DNA of 64,000 nucleotides from Nonomuraea rubra. GTDB taxonomy: Bacteria > Actinomycetota > Actinomycetes > Streptosporangiales > Streptosporangiaceae. Numbering within the stretch: the stretch's first letter is position 1; each line of letters starts with the position of its first letter. The stretch spans positions 8,973,001 to 9,037,000 of the forward strand of contig NZ_JACHMI010000001.1 of the NCBI RefSeq assembly GCF_014207985.1. The letters run 5' to 3'. The translations under genes were made by a program, and so were the position numbers. The notes under the pieces were generated by a model. It saw nothing but the letters and a program-made list of their open reading frames with translations, ran no database searches and had not been told where the DNA came from. Positions 25,111 through 33,869 of the stretch are shown here, piece by piece.

Positions 25111-25420
25111 ACTAGAACGGTCGTCATCGGGCTCGGAAACGACTATCGCGGCGACGACGGCGCCGGGCTCGCGACCGCCCGCCTGCTGCGCGGGCTGGGC
25201 GTGCCGGTGATCGAGAACGGCGGCGATCCGGCGGAGCTCATCGAGGCGTGGACGGGCGCTGACGTGGCCGTCGTGGTCGACGCCGCGTGCTCGGGCGAGC
25301 CGCCGGGTGTGGTGCGCCGGTTCCGCGGCGTTCCGTCCCTGCCGCACGGTGGGGCGAGCAGCCACGTCCTGTCCCTGGCCGATGCCGTGGAGCTGGCGCG
25401 CGCACTCGGCCGGATGCCCG
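25111..25420 (+). pseudogene. Hydrogenase maturation protease, truncated at both ends
   Basis: TVVIGLGNDYRGDDGAGLA with the nickel-binding Asp, then VVVDAACSGEPPGVVRRF and SSHVLSLADAVELARALGRM, are characteristic of the HyaD/HupD/HycI proteases that clip the large subunit of [NiFe]-hydrogenases. There is no start codon of its own (the frame runs in from the gpsA remnant). Near 25415 the gene is cut off and continues as the antisense of hypE. About 100 of the usual 150-170 residues remain. Confidence 0.75.
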
Positions 25421-26337
25421 GCGAGCTGCTCTCCCACCAGCATGTCGATGACCCGGTGCGAGCCCACCAGCGTGCGCATGGTGACCCGCCCGGGATGGCC
25501 GGCGACCACGGTGCCGATGCGGGTCGCGCACGCACCCTCAGGCCGTGCGCGCATGGCGGCGAGCACCGCCTCGGCCCTGGCCGGGTCGACGAACGCCACC
25601 AGGCAGCCCTCGTTGGCCACGTGCAGCGGGTCCAGGCCCAGCAGGTCGCAGGCGGCGGCGACCTGGGCCGGGATGGGGACGGCCGGCTCGTCCAGCTCCA
25701 CGCCCACGCCGGAGGCGGCGGCCAGCTCGTTCAGCGCGCTGGCGAGCCCGCCCCTGGTCGGATCGCGCAATGTGTGCACCCCGCAGGCGCCTGCCGTGAT
25801 CATCGCGGCGGCCAGGCGGTGCAGCGGCCTGCTGTCGGAGGCCAGTGAGCTCTCGAATCCGAGCCCTTCCCTGGTGCTCAGGATGGTGATCCCGTGCAGG
25901 CCGATCGGGCCGGACAGCAGCACGGCGTCGCCGGGGCGGCCGTTCGCGGCGGCGACGTGCGCGCCAGGCAGCCGCACGCCGATCCCGGTGGTGGTGACGA
26001 ACAGCCCGTCGGCCGCGCCCTTGCCGACGACCTTGGTGTCGCCGGTCACGACGCGGACGTCACAGGCTCGCGCGGCCTCGGCCACGGAGGTGGTGACGCG
26101 GCGCAGCTCGTCCAGCGGCAGCCCCTCCTCCACGATGTAGGCCAGACTCAGCGCCACGGGTACGGCGCCCATCATGGCCAGGTCGTTGACCGTGCCGTGC
26201 ACGGCCAGCGACCCGATGTCGCCTCCGGGGAAGAAGCGGGGCGTGACCACGAACCCGTCGGTGGACAGCACGATCTCCGGCGCGCCGGTGGTGACGATCG
26301 CGGCGTCCTCCAGCGTGCCGGCGCCGAGGCGGGGGCG
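25421..26337 (-). pseudogene. hypE: HypE, missing its N-terminus and final residues
   Basis: HypE makes the thiocyanate precursor of the hydrogenase CN ligand from the carbamoyl group supplied by HypF. Core motifs are present: [39 protein letters not shown] and VVTGDTKVVGKG. The end should read GEQLPRIC, where the C-terminal Cys carries the cyanate. Here it reads GEQL and then runs into antisense protease sequence, so the essential Cys is lost. About 60 N-terminal residues are also gone; the frame begins directly after the hypD fragment. The protein cannot be functional as written. Confidence 0.82.
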
Positions 26338-26931
<594 letters not shown>

Positions 26932-26948
<17 letters not shown>

Positions 26949-27165
26949 CCAGCCCTCCCGGGATCGCCCGGAGCACCGCGAGCGTACGCAGCGCCTCGTC
27001 CTCGTCCAGCAGGGAGATGGCGAAGCCGACGTGCACGATCACGTAGTCGCCCGGCCCCGCCCCGGGGGTGTAGGACAGGCATGCCTCCCGGCGCAGCCCG
27101 TCGAAGTCCACGGTGCCCATCTCGCCGTCGCGGGCCACGATCCTTCCCGGTACGCCCAGGCACAT
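26932..27165 (-). CDS. hypC: Hydrogenase maturation chaperone HypC
   Basis: A 77-residue protein, full length for HypC. It starts MCLGVPGRI, whose Cys2 binds the Fe(CN)2CO unit and the hydrogenase large subunit. The core [17 protein letters not shown] fits the family. The start follows GGAGG. It is the first gene of a hypCDE operon whose other members are broken. Paired DevR-like boxes lie 60 bp upstream. Confidence 0.92.
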
Positions 27166-27224
27166 CCTGACCAGCCTCCTCCGCCTTGTTCTGTCAGCGT
27201 GCGCCTCATCCTCGAGCGGGGGCA

Positions 27225-27260
27225 GCGGCGAACGTCCCGCGTGCCGGGGCCGAAGGTCCC
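27225..27260. promoter_or_regulatory. Paired DevR-like boxes upstream of hypC
   Basis: GCGGCGAACGTCCC (27225-27238) and GGGCCGAAGGTCCC (27247-27260), 22 bp apart. The first box is identical to the distal box at 36813. Confidence 0.65.
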
Positions 27261-27265
27261 GGGCC

Positions 27266-28111
27266 TCAGCCCGTCCGGACCACGGCGACCGTGCAGCGCG
27301 CGTGGTGCAGAACGCCCCTGCTGACCGAGCCCAGCAGCGCCGAGCTCAGGGCCCCGCGCCCATGGGAGCCGACCACCAGCAGGTCTGTTTCCTCCGACGC
27401 CTGGGTGAGCGCCTCGACAGCGTCGGCGTACCGGATGTCCTCGATCACGGTGACGTCCAGGTACTGCCGCTTGAACGGCTCCAGGCACGCCCTCACCATG
27501 TCCTCGCGGGCAAGACGATCCTCGCCCGCCTCGTGCGGCAGCTCGGTCCCGAACGCCTGGACGGGCCGCCGCCAGGCGTGCACGGCCCGCAGCGTGCTGC
27601 CGCGCAGGGCGGCCTGCTGGAAGGCGTAGACCAGCGCCGGCGTGCAGTCGGGCGAGTCGTCCACGCCCACCACGATCTGCCCGTAGGCCGACCGCTGCCC
27701 ACCGTGGACCACCACGACGGGCGCCTCGGCCTGACCGGCGACGTGGTCACTGACCGACCCCAGGAGTGCGCCGGTGACCGCGCCGAGCCCCCTGCTGCCG
27801 ATCACCACCTCGACGGCCGCCTTGCCCTGCTCGCGCAGGATCCGCGCGGGCGGCCCCTCCTCCAGCACGGTCGTCACCTCGACGCTGGGCTGGCGCTCGT
27901 GCACCAGCGCCATCGCCTCGTTCAGCGCCTTCTGACCGGCACGGCGCAGCTGGTCGGGCCGATCGGCGTCCGGGTACTTCGCGATCTGGTACGGCTGCCG
28001 GTCCACCGCGTAGACGAGCCTCAGCGGCTGGTGCATGCGGAAGGCGTCATTGGCGGCCCACGCCACGGCGGCACGCGCCGGCACGGAGCCGTCGACCCCC
28101 ACAACAATCAT
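27266..28111 (-). CDS. Tandem universal stress protein
   Basis: A 281-residue two-domain USP. Domain 1 begins MIVVGVDGSVPARAAVAWAA and ends with the ATP loop IGSRGLGAVTGALLGSVSD. Domain 2 begins IVVGVDDSPDCTPALVYAF and ends VGSHGRGALSSALLGSVSRG. Both G-2x-G-9x-G(S) loops are complete, so ATP binding is expected. The start has GGAGG six bases upstream. Closely related in layout to the USP at 36855, with the same order of boxes; DosR-induced USPs in mycobacteria slow growth and tune metabolism. Confidence 0.93.
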   Translation of the reverse strand: MIVVGVDGSVPARAAVAWAANDAFRMHQPLRLVYAVDRQPYQIAKYPDADRPDQLRRAGQKALNEAMALVHERQPSVEVTTVLEEGPPARILREQGKAAVEVVIGSRGLGAVTGALLGSVSDHVAGQAEAPVVVVHGGQRSAYGQIVVGVDDSPDCTPALVYAFQQAALRGSTLRAVHAWRRPVQAFGTELPHEAGEDRLAREDMVRACLEPFKRQYLDVTVIEDIRYADAVEALTQASEETDLLVVGSHGRGALSSALLGSVSRGVLHHARCTVAVVRTG

Positions 28112-28162
28112 GATGTCCTCCTTCGTTACCACCATCTGACCGGAGTCGCCAGGCGACGTGCA

Positions 28163-28199
28163 GGGCCGGAAGTCCCGGAAGCAGGGAGCCGAAGGACCG
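28163..28199. promoter_or_regulatory. Paired DevR-like boxes upstream of the 28111 USP
   Basis: GGGCCGGAAGTCCC (28163-28176) and GAGCCGAAGGACCG (28186-28199), 23 bp apart, beginning 52 bp before the start. Confidence 0.65.
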
Positions 28200-28260
28200 C
28201 GGGACGAAGCCGGAACGGCTCGGTGGGCCAGGCGCCGGGCCGATCCCCGCACATGCCGGC

Positions 28261-28288
28261 GCCCACCTCCGGTGTGCCGGAGGTGGGC
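28261..28288 (-). terminator. Terminator of DoxX copy 2
   Basis: GCCCACCTCCGG pairs perfectly with CCGGAGGTGGGC around a TGTG loop, 15 bp after the DoxX stop on the minus strand. Confidence 0.65.
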
Positions 28289-28303
28289 GTCTGGTCGTTC
28301 GCA

Positions 28304-28828
28304 CTACTTCAGCCAGGCGTTGCGCTGGACGATCGGCAGGTTGCCGAGCCCGAACGTGGTGCCCGCGCCGGTGAGGGCGAGGCCGATGAGGACGATCGAG
28401 TAGATGATGTGGTCGTCCATGAACGGGTTGTTGGCCAGGGGCAGCTCGGCCGCCCACATCAGGACCAGCATCGCGGTGCCGGCACCGGCGGCGATGCGGG
28501 TGCCGATGCCGAGGATCAGGGCCAGGCCGATGCCAAGCAGACCGGCCATGAACAGCCAGTCGACCCACGCCTGCCCGGCGAGGCCCGAGAAGAAGCCGCC
28601 GAGCGCGTTCTCGCCGGTGCCCTTGAGGAACCCGGTCGTGGGGCTGCCGCCCTCGATCCAGGCGCGGTTGGCAGGGGTCGCGAAACCCCAGCCGAAGGTC
28701 TTGTCCAGGAACGCCCACAGGAAGATCCAGCCGATCGAGATCCGGGCGGCGGCCCAGACGTAATCGACGGGACGGCGGGCGTGAGCGGCGCCGGTCTCCA
28801 TGACGGGCCTGCTGAGGGTGGCGGCCAT
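28304..28828 (-). CDS. DoxX-family membrane protein (copy 2)
   Basis: A 174-residue four-helix membrane protein, a near duplicate of the one at 6658; both share IGW(V/I)FLWAFLDKTFG, GSPTTGFLKGTGE and NPFMDDH. The N-terminal 25 residues differ most. The start was chosen at MAATLSRPV, which follows GGGGG; the frame upstream is non-coding in character. The paired DevR-like boxes are 76 bp upstream, as for copy 1, so gene and promoter were probably duplicated together. USP genes flank it on both sides. Confidence 0.87.
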   Translation of the reverse strand: MAATLSRPVMETGAAHARRPVDYVWAAARISIGWIFLWAFLDKTFGWGFATPANRAWIEGGSPTTGFLKGTGENALGGFFSGLAGQAWVDWLFMAGLLGIGLALILGIGTRIAAGAGTAMLVLMWAAELPLANNPFMDDHIIYSIVLIGLALTGAGTTFGLGNLPIVQRNAWLK

Positions 28829-28903
28829 GATGGCCCCCTTTCGAGGGGTGATTCGCCGTTTCTGTGTCATCTCAAGCACACCGCTAGCGCGGCTCGCGCA
28901 GCA

Positions 28904-28939
28904 GTGCCGTAGGGCCCGCGGCACCGGGACCTTCGTCCC
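28904..28939. promoter_or_regulatory. Paired DevR-like boxes upstream of DoxX copy 2
   Basis: GTGCCGTAGGGCCC (28904-28917) and GGGACCTTCGTCCC (28926-28939), 22 bp apart. The arrangement and distance match the DoxX copy 1 promoter. Confidence 0.75.
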
Positions 28940-28946
28940 CTGCCGC

Positions 28947-29783
28947 TCAGGATTCCTCCTTGCGGGGCCGCACCACCGCGACCGGGCAGGTCACGTGATG
29001 CAGGACGCCGTGGCCGACCGAGCCCAGCACCGCCGAGGTGAAGCCGCCTCGCCCGCGCGAGCCCACGACCACGAGGTCGGCCATCGCGCCGGCCCTGGCC
29101 AGGACGCCCACCGGGTGTCCGGACAGCGTCTCGTGGGTGATGTCGAGGTCGGGGTTCTTCTCGCACCACCGCGTCAGGTTCTCTGTCACCGCCCTGGACT
29201 CCTCCTGGTAGACCTCCACCATGAGGCTGTTCCAGGCGGTCAGGTACGGCGAGAAGATCGGTGTCTGCCAGGCGTGGAGCACGTGCAGGCGCGCACCGTG
29301 GGCTCGGGCGTGTTCGACGGCGTACTGCATGGCAGCCTCGGCGTGCTCGGAGTTGTCGTAGCCGACGACCACGCGGCCGTGCTTGGTGTTGTCAGGGCCT
29401 CGCACGATCACGACCGGGCCTGTGGCGTGCCCGGCCACGGCGAGGCTCACGGAGCCGGCCAGCATCCCGGCGAGCTCGCCGAGGCCTCGGCTGCCCAGGA
29501 CCACGCTGTCGGCGGTCTCGGACTCGGCGAGCAGCCGGTCGACCACGGTGCCTGCCACCAGTTCCGTGGTCACCTGGATGCCGCCCGCCGTTGCGCGGGC
29601 CAGGTCGGCGGCGGAGGTCAGCGTGTTCGCGCAGCATCCCCTCGCGTGTTCCCCTGGCCGTTGCTCACGCACGTGCACGATGCGCAGGCCCAGGTGCCTG
29701 CGCTCGGCGTCGGCCGCCGCCCATTGCACGGCGGCCTTCGCCGCTGCGGATCTCTCCACTCCCACAACGATGTGTCCTGCCAT
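28947..29783 (-). CDS. Tandem universal stress protein
   Basis: A 278-residue two-domain USP. Domain 1 begins MAGHIVVGVERSAAAKAAVQ (Glu-Arg in place of the usual Asp-Gly) and ends LGSRGLGELAGMLAGSVS. Domain 2 begins VVVGYDNSEHAEAAMQYAV and ends VGSRGRGGFTSAVLGSVGHG. The D-to-E change at the first adenine-contacting Asp may weaken ATP binding in domain 1. The start follows an AAGGGGTGCGAG stretch. It lies just upstream of DoxX copy 2 but has its own paired boxes. Confidence 0.92.
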   Translation of the reverse strand: MAGHIVVGVERSAAAKAAVQWAAADAERRHLGLRIVHVREQRPGEHARGCCANTLTSAADLARATAGGIQVTTELVAGTVVDRLLAESETADSVVLGSRGLGELAGMLAGSVSLAVAGHATGPVVIVRGPDNTKHGRVVVGYDNSEHAEAAMQYAVEHARAHGARLHVLHAWQTPIFSPYLTAWNSLMVEVYQEESRAVTENLTRWCEKNPDLDITHETLSGHPVGVLARAGAMADLVVVGSRGRGGFTSAVLGSVGHGVLHHVTCPVAVVRPRKEES

Positions 29784-29844
29784 CTCGCACCCCTTCGCTC
29801 CGATTTGTCACCTCCAACGTCGTCCCGGAGGGAGCTCAGCGCCC

Positions 29845-29880
29845 GGGGAGGAAGTCCCGATCAGGAGCGCCGTTGGTCCT
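29845..29880. promoter_or_regulatory. Paired DevR-like boxes upstream of the 29783 USP
   Basis: GGGGAGGAAGTCCC (29845) and GCGCCGTTGGTCCT (29867), 22 bp apart. The second is identical to the one at 40421. Confidence 0.65.
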
Positions 29881-29938
29881 TACCGGCGTCGCGTGCGGGA
29901 CGAGAACGAGGTGACGGCTGTGCGCATGCCTCGCGCCG

Positions 29939-30371
29939 TCAGGCTGCGCGGCGGTGGACGATGAGGGCGAGCAGCGAGGCCAGCAGCAGGGCAGGAATCA
30001 GCAGGTCGAGCGGTTCGGCGTACGCCACTCCTGGGACACCCGCCTGCGCGACGAAGTACCGCGCCGTCAGGTAGTTGAGCTGGTACGCCCCGACGTAGAC
30101 GCACGTCGCGACGCCCAGCGCGTACCCCCAGGCGGTGCGCAGCCACAGCAGCACGCCCGCCAGCACCAGGGTGGGCACGACCATGGTCAGGTCGAGGCCA
30201 TGCCCAGGTGGATCTGGGCCTGGGGCAGCGGCCGCGCGTCCACCGGCAGCTCGCTGTGAGGGCCTGGCGGACGAGCGACACGCCGTACATGCCGGCCAGC
30301 GTGGCGGCTAGCAGGAGCAGCAGGCCGCCGGCCCAGCGCATCGCCGTCCGCGCCAAGTCGCCGGTGGGCAC
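29939..30371 (-). pseudogene. Frameshifted membrane protein, unknown
   Basis: Three segments in different frames read as one protein. First MRWAGGLLLLLAATLAGMYG with a helix; then SELPVDARPLPQAQIHLGMA; then MVVPTLVLAGVLLWLRTAWG, ALGVATCVYVGAYQLNYLTA and a final helix LLIPALLLASLLALIVH to the stop at 29939. Two single-base shifts separate them. Together they would give about 140 residues with four helices. The family is not recognised. It could be a real gene with sequencing errors or a decayed one. Confidence 0.55.
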
Positions 30372-30383
30372 TGGCCGGGCTGA

Positions 30384-30750
30384 AACGACGTCTGGCGATG
30401 TCCTTCGGCGGCCGGACGCGGGACTTGCGGACACTGCGGGATGCGCTCGCCTCCTGTCCGAACGGTCTGTCGCAGGTGGCGATCGTCGGGCTCGGCAGGG
30501 TCGCCACGAGCGAACTGGCGCTGCTTCGCGACGTAGTCGACCATCTCGTCAGAGGACTCCACCCGGCAGCATGGGAGGGCCCGTGCTGCGTGAAGTACTT
30601 CGGCACCAGTGCGAAGGCCAGACGAGTGCCAAGCGGCGGACGTTCAATGCCCATAGATTCGCGCCGGGCCCTTCGGCATGACAGAAGGTCGGGCTAGGTG
30701 TTCTGCGGGGCTTGGCGGCCTATGACGTGTTGGTTGACGGCACCCCGAAA
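30384..30750. other. Region without a recognisable intact gene
   Basis: About 370 bp. A plus-strand frame from 30398 begins MSFGGRTRDLRTLRDALASC and continues IVGLGRVATSELALLRDVVD, which has protein-like composition. It has no ribosome-binding site and degenerates after about 60 codons. I cannot assign it. Confidence 0.3.
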
Positions 30751-32316
30751 TCAGCCGGCCCTTCGCCGGGTGCCCACGACGGAGAGGACCGCAAGCCCGC
30801 CGAGTGTCCAGGCCGTCACCACGGCGAGGTCGGTCCACGGCCACGGCCGTCCCGCCGGATCCAGCACGGCGAGGACCGTGTGGGAGACGTGCCTGAGCGG
30901 GAAGACATCACCGATGATGCGGAGCGCGGCGGGCAGTTCGCCCCCGATGACGAAGACGTCGGAGACGAAGGCCAGGGGCAGGAAGGTGCCGAGGGTGATC
31001 GCGTTGATCGTCTGCTGCTTGCTCGCGAAGGCCACCACGAGCGCTGCGAGGACGGTGAAACACGACGCTCCGGCGACGATCGCGGCGAGCATCCAGGGGA
31101 TCATGCCGGGCTCGATCCTGACGCCGTAGCCGAGCGCCGCCACCAGCGCCAGCACCAGGGCGGTGGCGATGGTGACGAGCAGCGCGGTGGTGAGGTGGCC
31201 CGCATGGTATGCCCAGCGCGGCAGCGGAGTGCCGGCGAGCCGTTTGAGCACGCCGCGCTCGCGGTCACCGGCAGTGGCTTCGGCGATGTTCACGTAGGAC
31301 GCCACGCCCACCGTGTATGTGATCATCGCGGCGAGCATGAAGACCGGCAGCCGCACCCCTGAGACCCGGGCGTCGGTGAAGATGAGTGAGATCAGCGCCA
31401 GGAGCAGCACCGGCAGGATGACGGTGAAGAACGCGGTGGACAGGTCCCGGCGCAGCCGGGAGAGCGCGTGCGCGACCTGACCGGCCAGCAGCGACACCGG
31501 TGAAGGACGGCCCTGCCGACGTGGCCGCCGCGTGATCGGCGCGGGAGCCTTCGCCGTCCGCGCCGGGGCGGGTTCCCAGCGGAAGCGCCACACCGCCAGC
31601 GCCGCGCCGCCGATCCCCCAGGCCGCCAGCACCGCCAGGTGGTCGGCGTGGAAGCCGGCTCCGGTGAGGAACGGGTTCATCGCGTCGCGCACGGCATGGG
31701 CCAGATGCCGCAGCGGGAAGACCCAGCCCACGGCGTCCAGCCAGGCGGGCAGCCGGGCGCCGATGAGGATGACGTCGGAGATGAACGCCAGCGCCAGCAG
31801 CAGGCCGGTGCCGAGCAGTTGCACCGCCGCGGCGTTGCGCACCAGCGCGACCGCCGCGAAGCCGAGCGCGGTGAAGCATGCCGCCCCGATCAGCAGGGTG
31901 AGCAGCAGCGCGGGCAGCGTACGCCAGACCATCTGCGTGTCGTAGAAGACGACGCCCACCGCCAGCAGCGCGGCCACCGTCACCGTTGCGATGACCAGCG
32001 ACGCCCCGGCCAGCCCTGCGAGCACCGCCGAGGCGGGCACCGGCGTGCCACGCAGCCGTTTGAGCCAGCCGCGGTCGCGCAGGTCGGCCAGGCGGATGGC
32101 CAGCGCGCCGAAGCAGCCCTGGGCGACGCCGAACACTGCCATGACCGGGATGACGAACTGCATCACCCGCACGTCCGAGCCGGGCTGGACGGCCTGGTTG
32201 CCCACCGCGGCACCGACGATCACCGTCATCAGCAGGGGCATCGCGACGGTGAAGACGGCCGCCATGGGGTTGCGGGCGAAGGAGAGGGTCTCGTGCCAGG
32301 CCAGCCGCGCGATCAT
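30751..32316 (-). CDS. ABC-2 type exporter permease, two permease units in one chain
   Basis: A 521-residue membrane protein. Residues about 1-245 and 270-515 are each a complete six-helix ABC-2 permease; both carry the D.R(D/E)RG.LKRL.GTP.P loop and the late L.FISDVI/LAFVSDVF...PL(R/R)H(L/V) segment. The half-repeats are separated by a basic linker (RRPRRQGRPSP). Normally two identical permeases dimerise; here the dimer is made as one polypeptide. It overlaps the ATPase gene by ATGA. The substrate (drug, lipid or antibiotic) cannot be read from sequence. Confidence 0.88.
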   Translation of the reverse strand: MIARLAWHETLSFARNPMAAVFTVAMPLLMTVIVGAAVGNQAVQPGSDVRVMQFVIPVMAVFGVAQGCFGALAIRLADLRDRGWLKRLRGTPVPASAVLAGLAGASLVIATVTVAALLAVGVVFYDTQMVWRTLPALLLTLLIGAACFTALGFAAVALVRNAAAVQLLGTGLLLALAFISDVILIGARLPAWLDAVGWVFPLRHLAHAVRDAMNPFLTGAGFHADHLAVLAAWGIGGAALAVWRFRWEPAPARTAKAPAPITRRPRRQGRPSPVSLLAGQVAHALSRLRRDLSTAFFTVILPVLLLALISLIFTDARVSGVRLPVFMLAAMITYTVGVASYVNIAEATAGDRERGVLKRLAGTPLPRWAYHAGHLTTALLVTIATALVLALVAALGYGVRIEPGMIPWMLAAIVAGASCFTVLAALVVAFASKQQTINAITLGTFLPLAFVSDVFVIGGELPAALRIIGDVFPLRHVSHTVLAVLDPAGRPWPWTDLAVVTAWTLGGLAVLSVVGTRRRAG

Positions 32317-33215
32317 GATGTCTCCTCGCTCACCAGGTCGAGGTAGACGTCCTCGAGCGACGGCCGGGCCAAGGTGAGGGAGGTCAAGTCGGTGCCGCGT
32401 TCCAGTGCCCAGCCGGTCAGCTCGTGCATGTCGCGGGCGGGCTGCTTGGTCTCGACCGTTACCGCCGGGCCGCGCGCCTCGATGTGGCCGGTGAGGGGCG
32501 GCAGGTCGGCGGCGGCCGTACCCTCGGGCAGGCGGAAGGTCAGCACGCTGGTGTGCTCGGCCGCGATGAGCGTGTCCGGCGCGCCGGAGGCGATCACGCG
32601 GCCCGCGCGCAGCACCGCGACCCGGTCAGCCAGATGCTGGGCCTCGTCCATGTAGTGGGTGGTGAGCAGGATGGTCGTGCCGGACGAGCGCAGCCCGTCG
32701 ATCAGCTCCCAGGCGTGATGCCGGGCCGAGGGGTCGAAGCCGGTGGTGGGCTCGTCCAGGAACAGCACCTCAGGACGCCCGACGAGGCCGAGCGCCAGGT
32801 CCAGGCGGCGCCGCTGCCCGCCGGAGAGCGTCCGCACGCGGGTGTCGCGCTTGTCCTTCAGGCCTGTCTGCTCGATGACCTCGCCCGGGTCGCGGGGGTG
32901 CGGGTAGAAGCCGGCGTACAGGCTGACCAGTTCGAAGACGGAGAACTCCTCCTCGAACCCGGCCTCCTGCAGCACGATCCCGATGTGCTCACGGTAGGCC
33001 CGCCCGCCGGTGGCCGGGTCGAAGCCGAGCACCGACACGTGGCCGGCATCGCGCTTCCGATGCCCTTCCAGGATCTCCACGGTGGTGGTCTTGCCCGCGC
33101 CGTTCGGCCCGAGCAGTGCGAACACCTCTCCGCGTTCGACGACGAAGCTCACCTCGTCGACGGCTTTCACCGTCCCATACTCTTTGCGTAGTCCTTTTAC
33201 GATCACCGCTGACAT
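32313..33215 (-). CDS. ABC exporter ATP-binding protein
   Basis: A 300-residue ATPase of the drug/ABC-2 class. Walker A is LLGPNGAGKTTT, the Q-loop is in GIVLQEAGF, the signature is LSGGQRRRLDLALG, Walker B is VLFLDEPTTGFDP and the switch His is in TTHYMDEA. The C-terminal ~80 residues are the usual DrrA-type extension. It pairs with the fused permease through an ATGA overlap. A perfect GGGCCGAAAGGCCC palindrome stands 53 bp upstream, placing the exporter, by inference, in the dormancy regulon. Confidence 0.93.
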   Translation of the reverse strand: MSAVIVKGLRKEYGTVKAVDEVSFVVERGEVFALLGPNGAGKTTTVEILEGHRKRDAGHVSVLGFDPATGGRAYREHIGIVLQEAGFEEEFSVFELVSLYAGFYPHPRDPGEVIEQTGLKDKRDTRVRTLSGGQRRRLDLALGLVGRPEVLFLDEPTTGFDPSARHHAWELIDGLRSSGTTILLTTHYMDEAQHLADRVAVLRAGRVIASGAPDTLIAAEHTSVLTFRLPEGTAAADLPPLTGHIEARGPAVTVETKQPARDMHELTGWALERGTDLTSLTLARPSLEDVYLDLVSEETS

Positions 33216-33267
33216 GTCGGTCCTTCCGTCCGGTTTCCAGACTGATCCGCTTCAGCCAGGCCGGGCA

Positions 33268-33281
33268 GGGCCGAAAGGCCC
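33268..33281. promoter_or_regulatory. DevR-like box upstream of the ABC exporter
   Basis: GGGCCGAAAGGCCC, a perfect palindrome. It sits immediately after the stop of the upstream deazaflavin-type gene; a GGGCC half-site follows 21 bp further. Confidence 0.6.
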
Positions 33282-33283
33282 TT

Positions 33284-33760
33284 CTACGGGGCCGTGATGC
33301 GGAATATGGGGACCTGGGCCGCGATCGGCTGGAATTCCTCCAGTGGGGCGTGCCGGTTCACCGGAATGTGCGGGCGCGCGCCTGGCGCGAGGGCCAGGTA
33401 ACGGCGCAGGATGGGAGCACGCTCGGCGGGGTCGACCTCGACGAGCCGGACGCTCCTGCGCCGACCGTGCCGCAGCACCGCCCCGCCACCGTTCGCGCGC
33501 AGGTTGAGCACCCAGTTGGTGTGCGGTCCCAGCATCGCCACCAGGTACCGCTCTCCTCGGTGGTCGGCCATCACCATGGGGAAGGAGATGATCCGTCCCG
33601 TCCGACGTCCGGGCACTTCCAAGGTCACCAGGTGGGGCACCAGGCCGCTGGAGTGCACCACCGTCCAGGACCGGTTCATGGCGCGTGCCAGGCGATTGGG
33701 GCGGCCACCGCGGTACATCCACCGGAGCCAGCGCCCGGAGCGGCGCGTGTCGGATTTCAT
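33284..33760 (-). CDS. Deazaflavin (F420)-dependent nitroreductase-family protein
   Basis: A 158-residue split-barrel protein of the DDN/DUF385 family. Typical elements are GLVPHLVTLEVPGRRTGRII followed by SFPMVMADHRGERYLVAM, the LGPHTNWVLNLRA motif, and RAPILRRYL near the end. Family members use reduced F420 to reduce quinones, nitro-compounds or fatty acids, usually at the membrane. The start at MKSDTRR follows GAGGAGCAG; the earlier in-frame ATG has no site. It is followed by the ABC exporter but with a separate box in between. Confidence 0.8.
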   Translation of the reverse strand: MKSDTRRSGRWLRWMYRGGRPNRLARAMNRSWTVVHSSGLVPHLVTLEVPGRRTGRIISFPMVMADHRGERYLVAMLGPHTNWVLNLRANGGGAVLRHGRRRSVRLVEVDPAERAPILRRYLALAPGARPHIPVNRHAPLEEFQPIAAQVPIFRITAP

Positions 33761-33869
33761 GATCTGCTCCTCAGCTCGCCCAGGCCCGCAGGCCATAGGA
33801 TCTTCCGTGGCCGCACCCAGGCCGCCGCCCTGGCCGCCCGGTTGCGGGCCGAACGCAAGGAATGACGGG
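33761..33869. other. Short spacer with a C-terminal remnant
   Basis: On the plus strand the frame IFRGRTQAAALAARLRAERKE ends in a stop at 33863-33865; it looks like the tail of a lost gene. Too short to assign. Confidence 0.25.
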
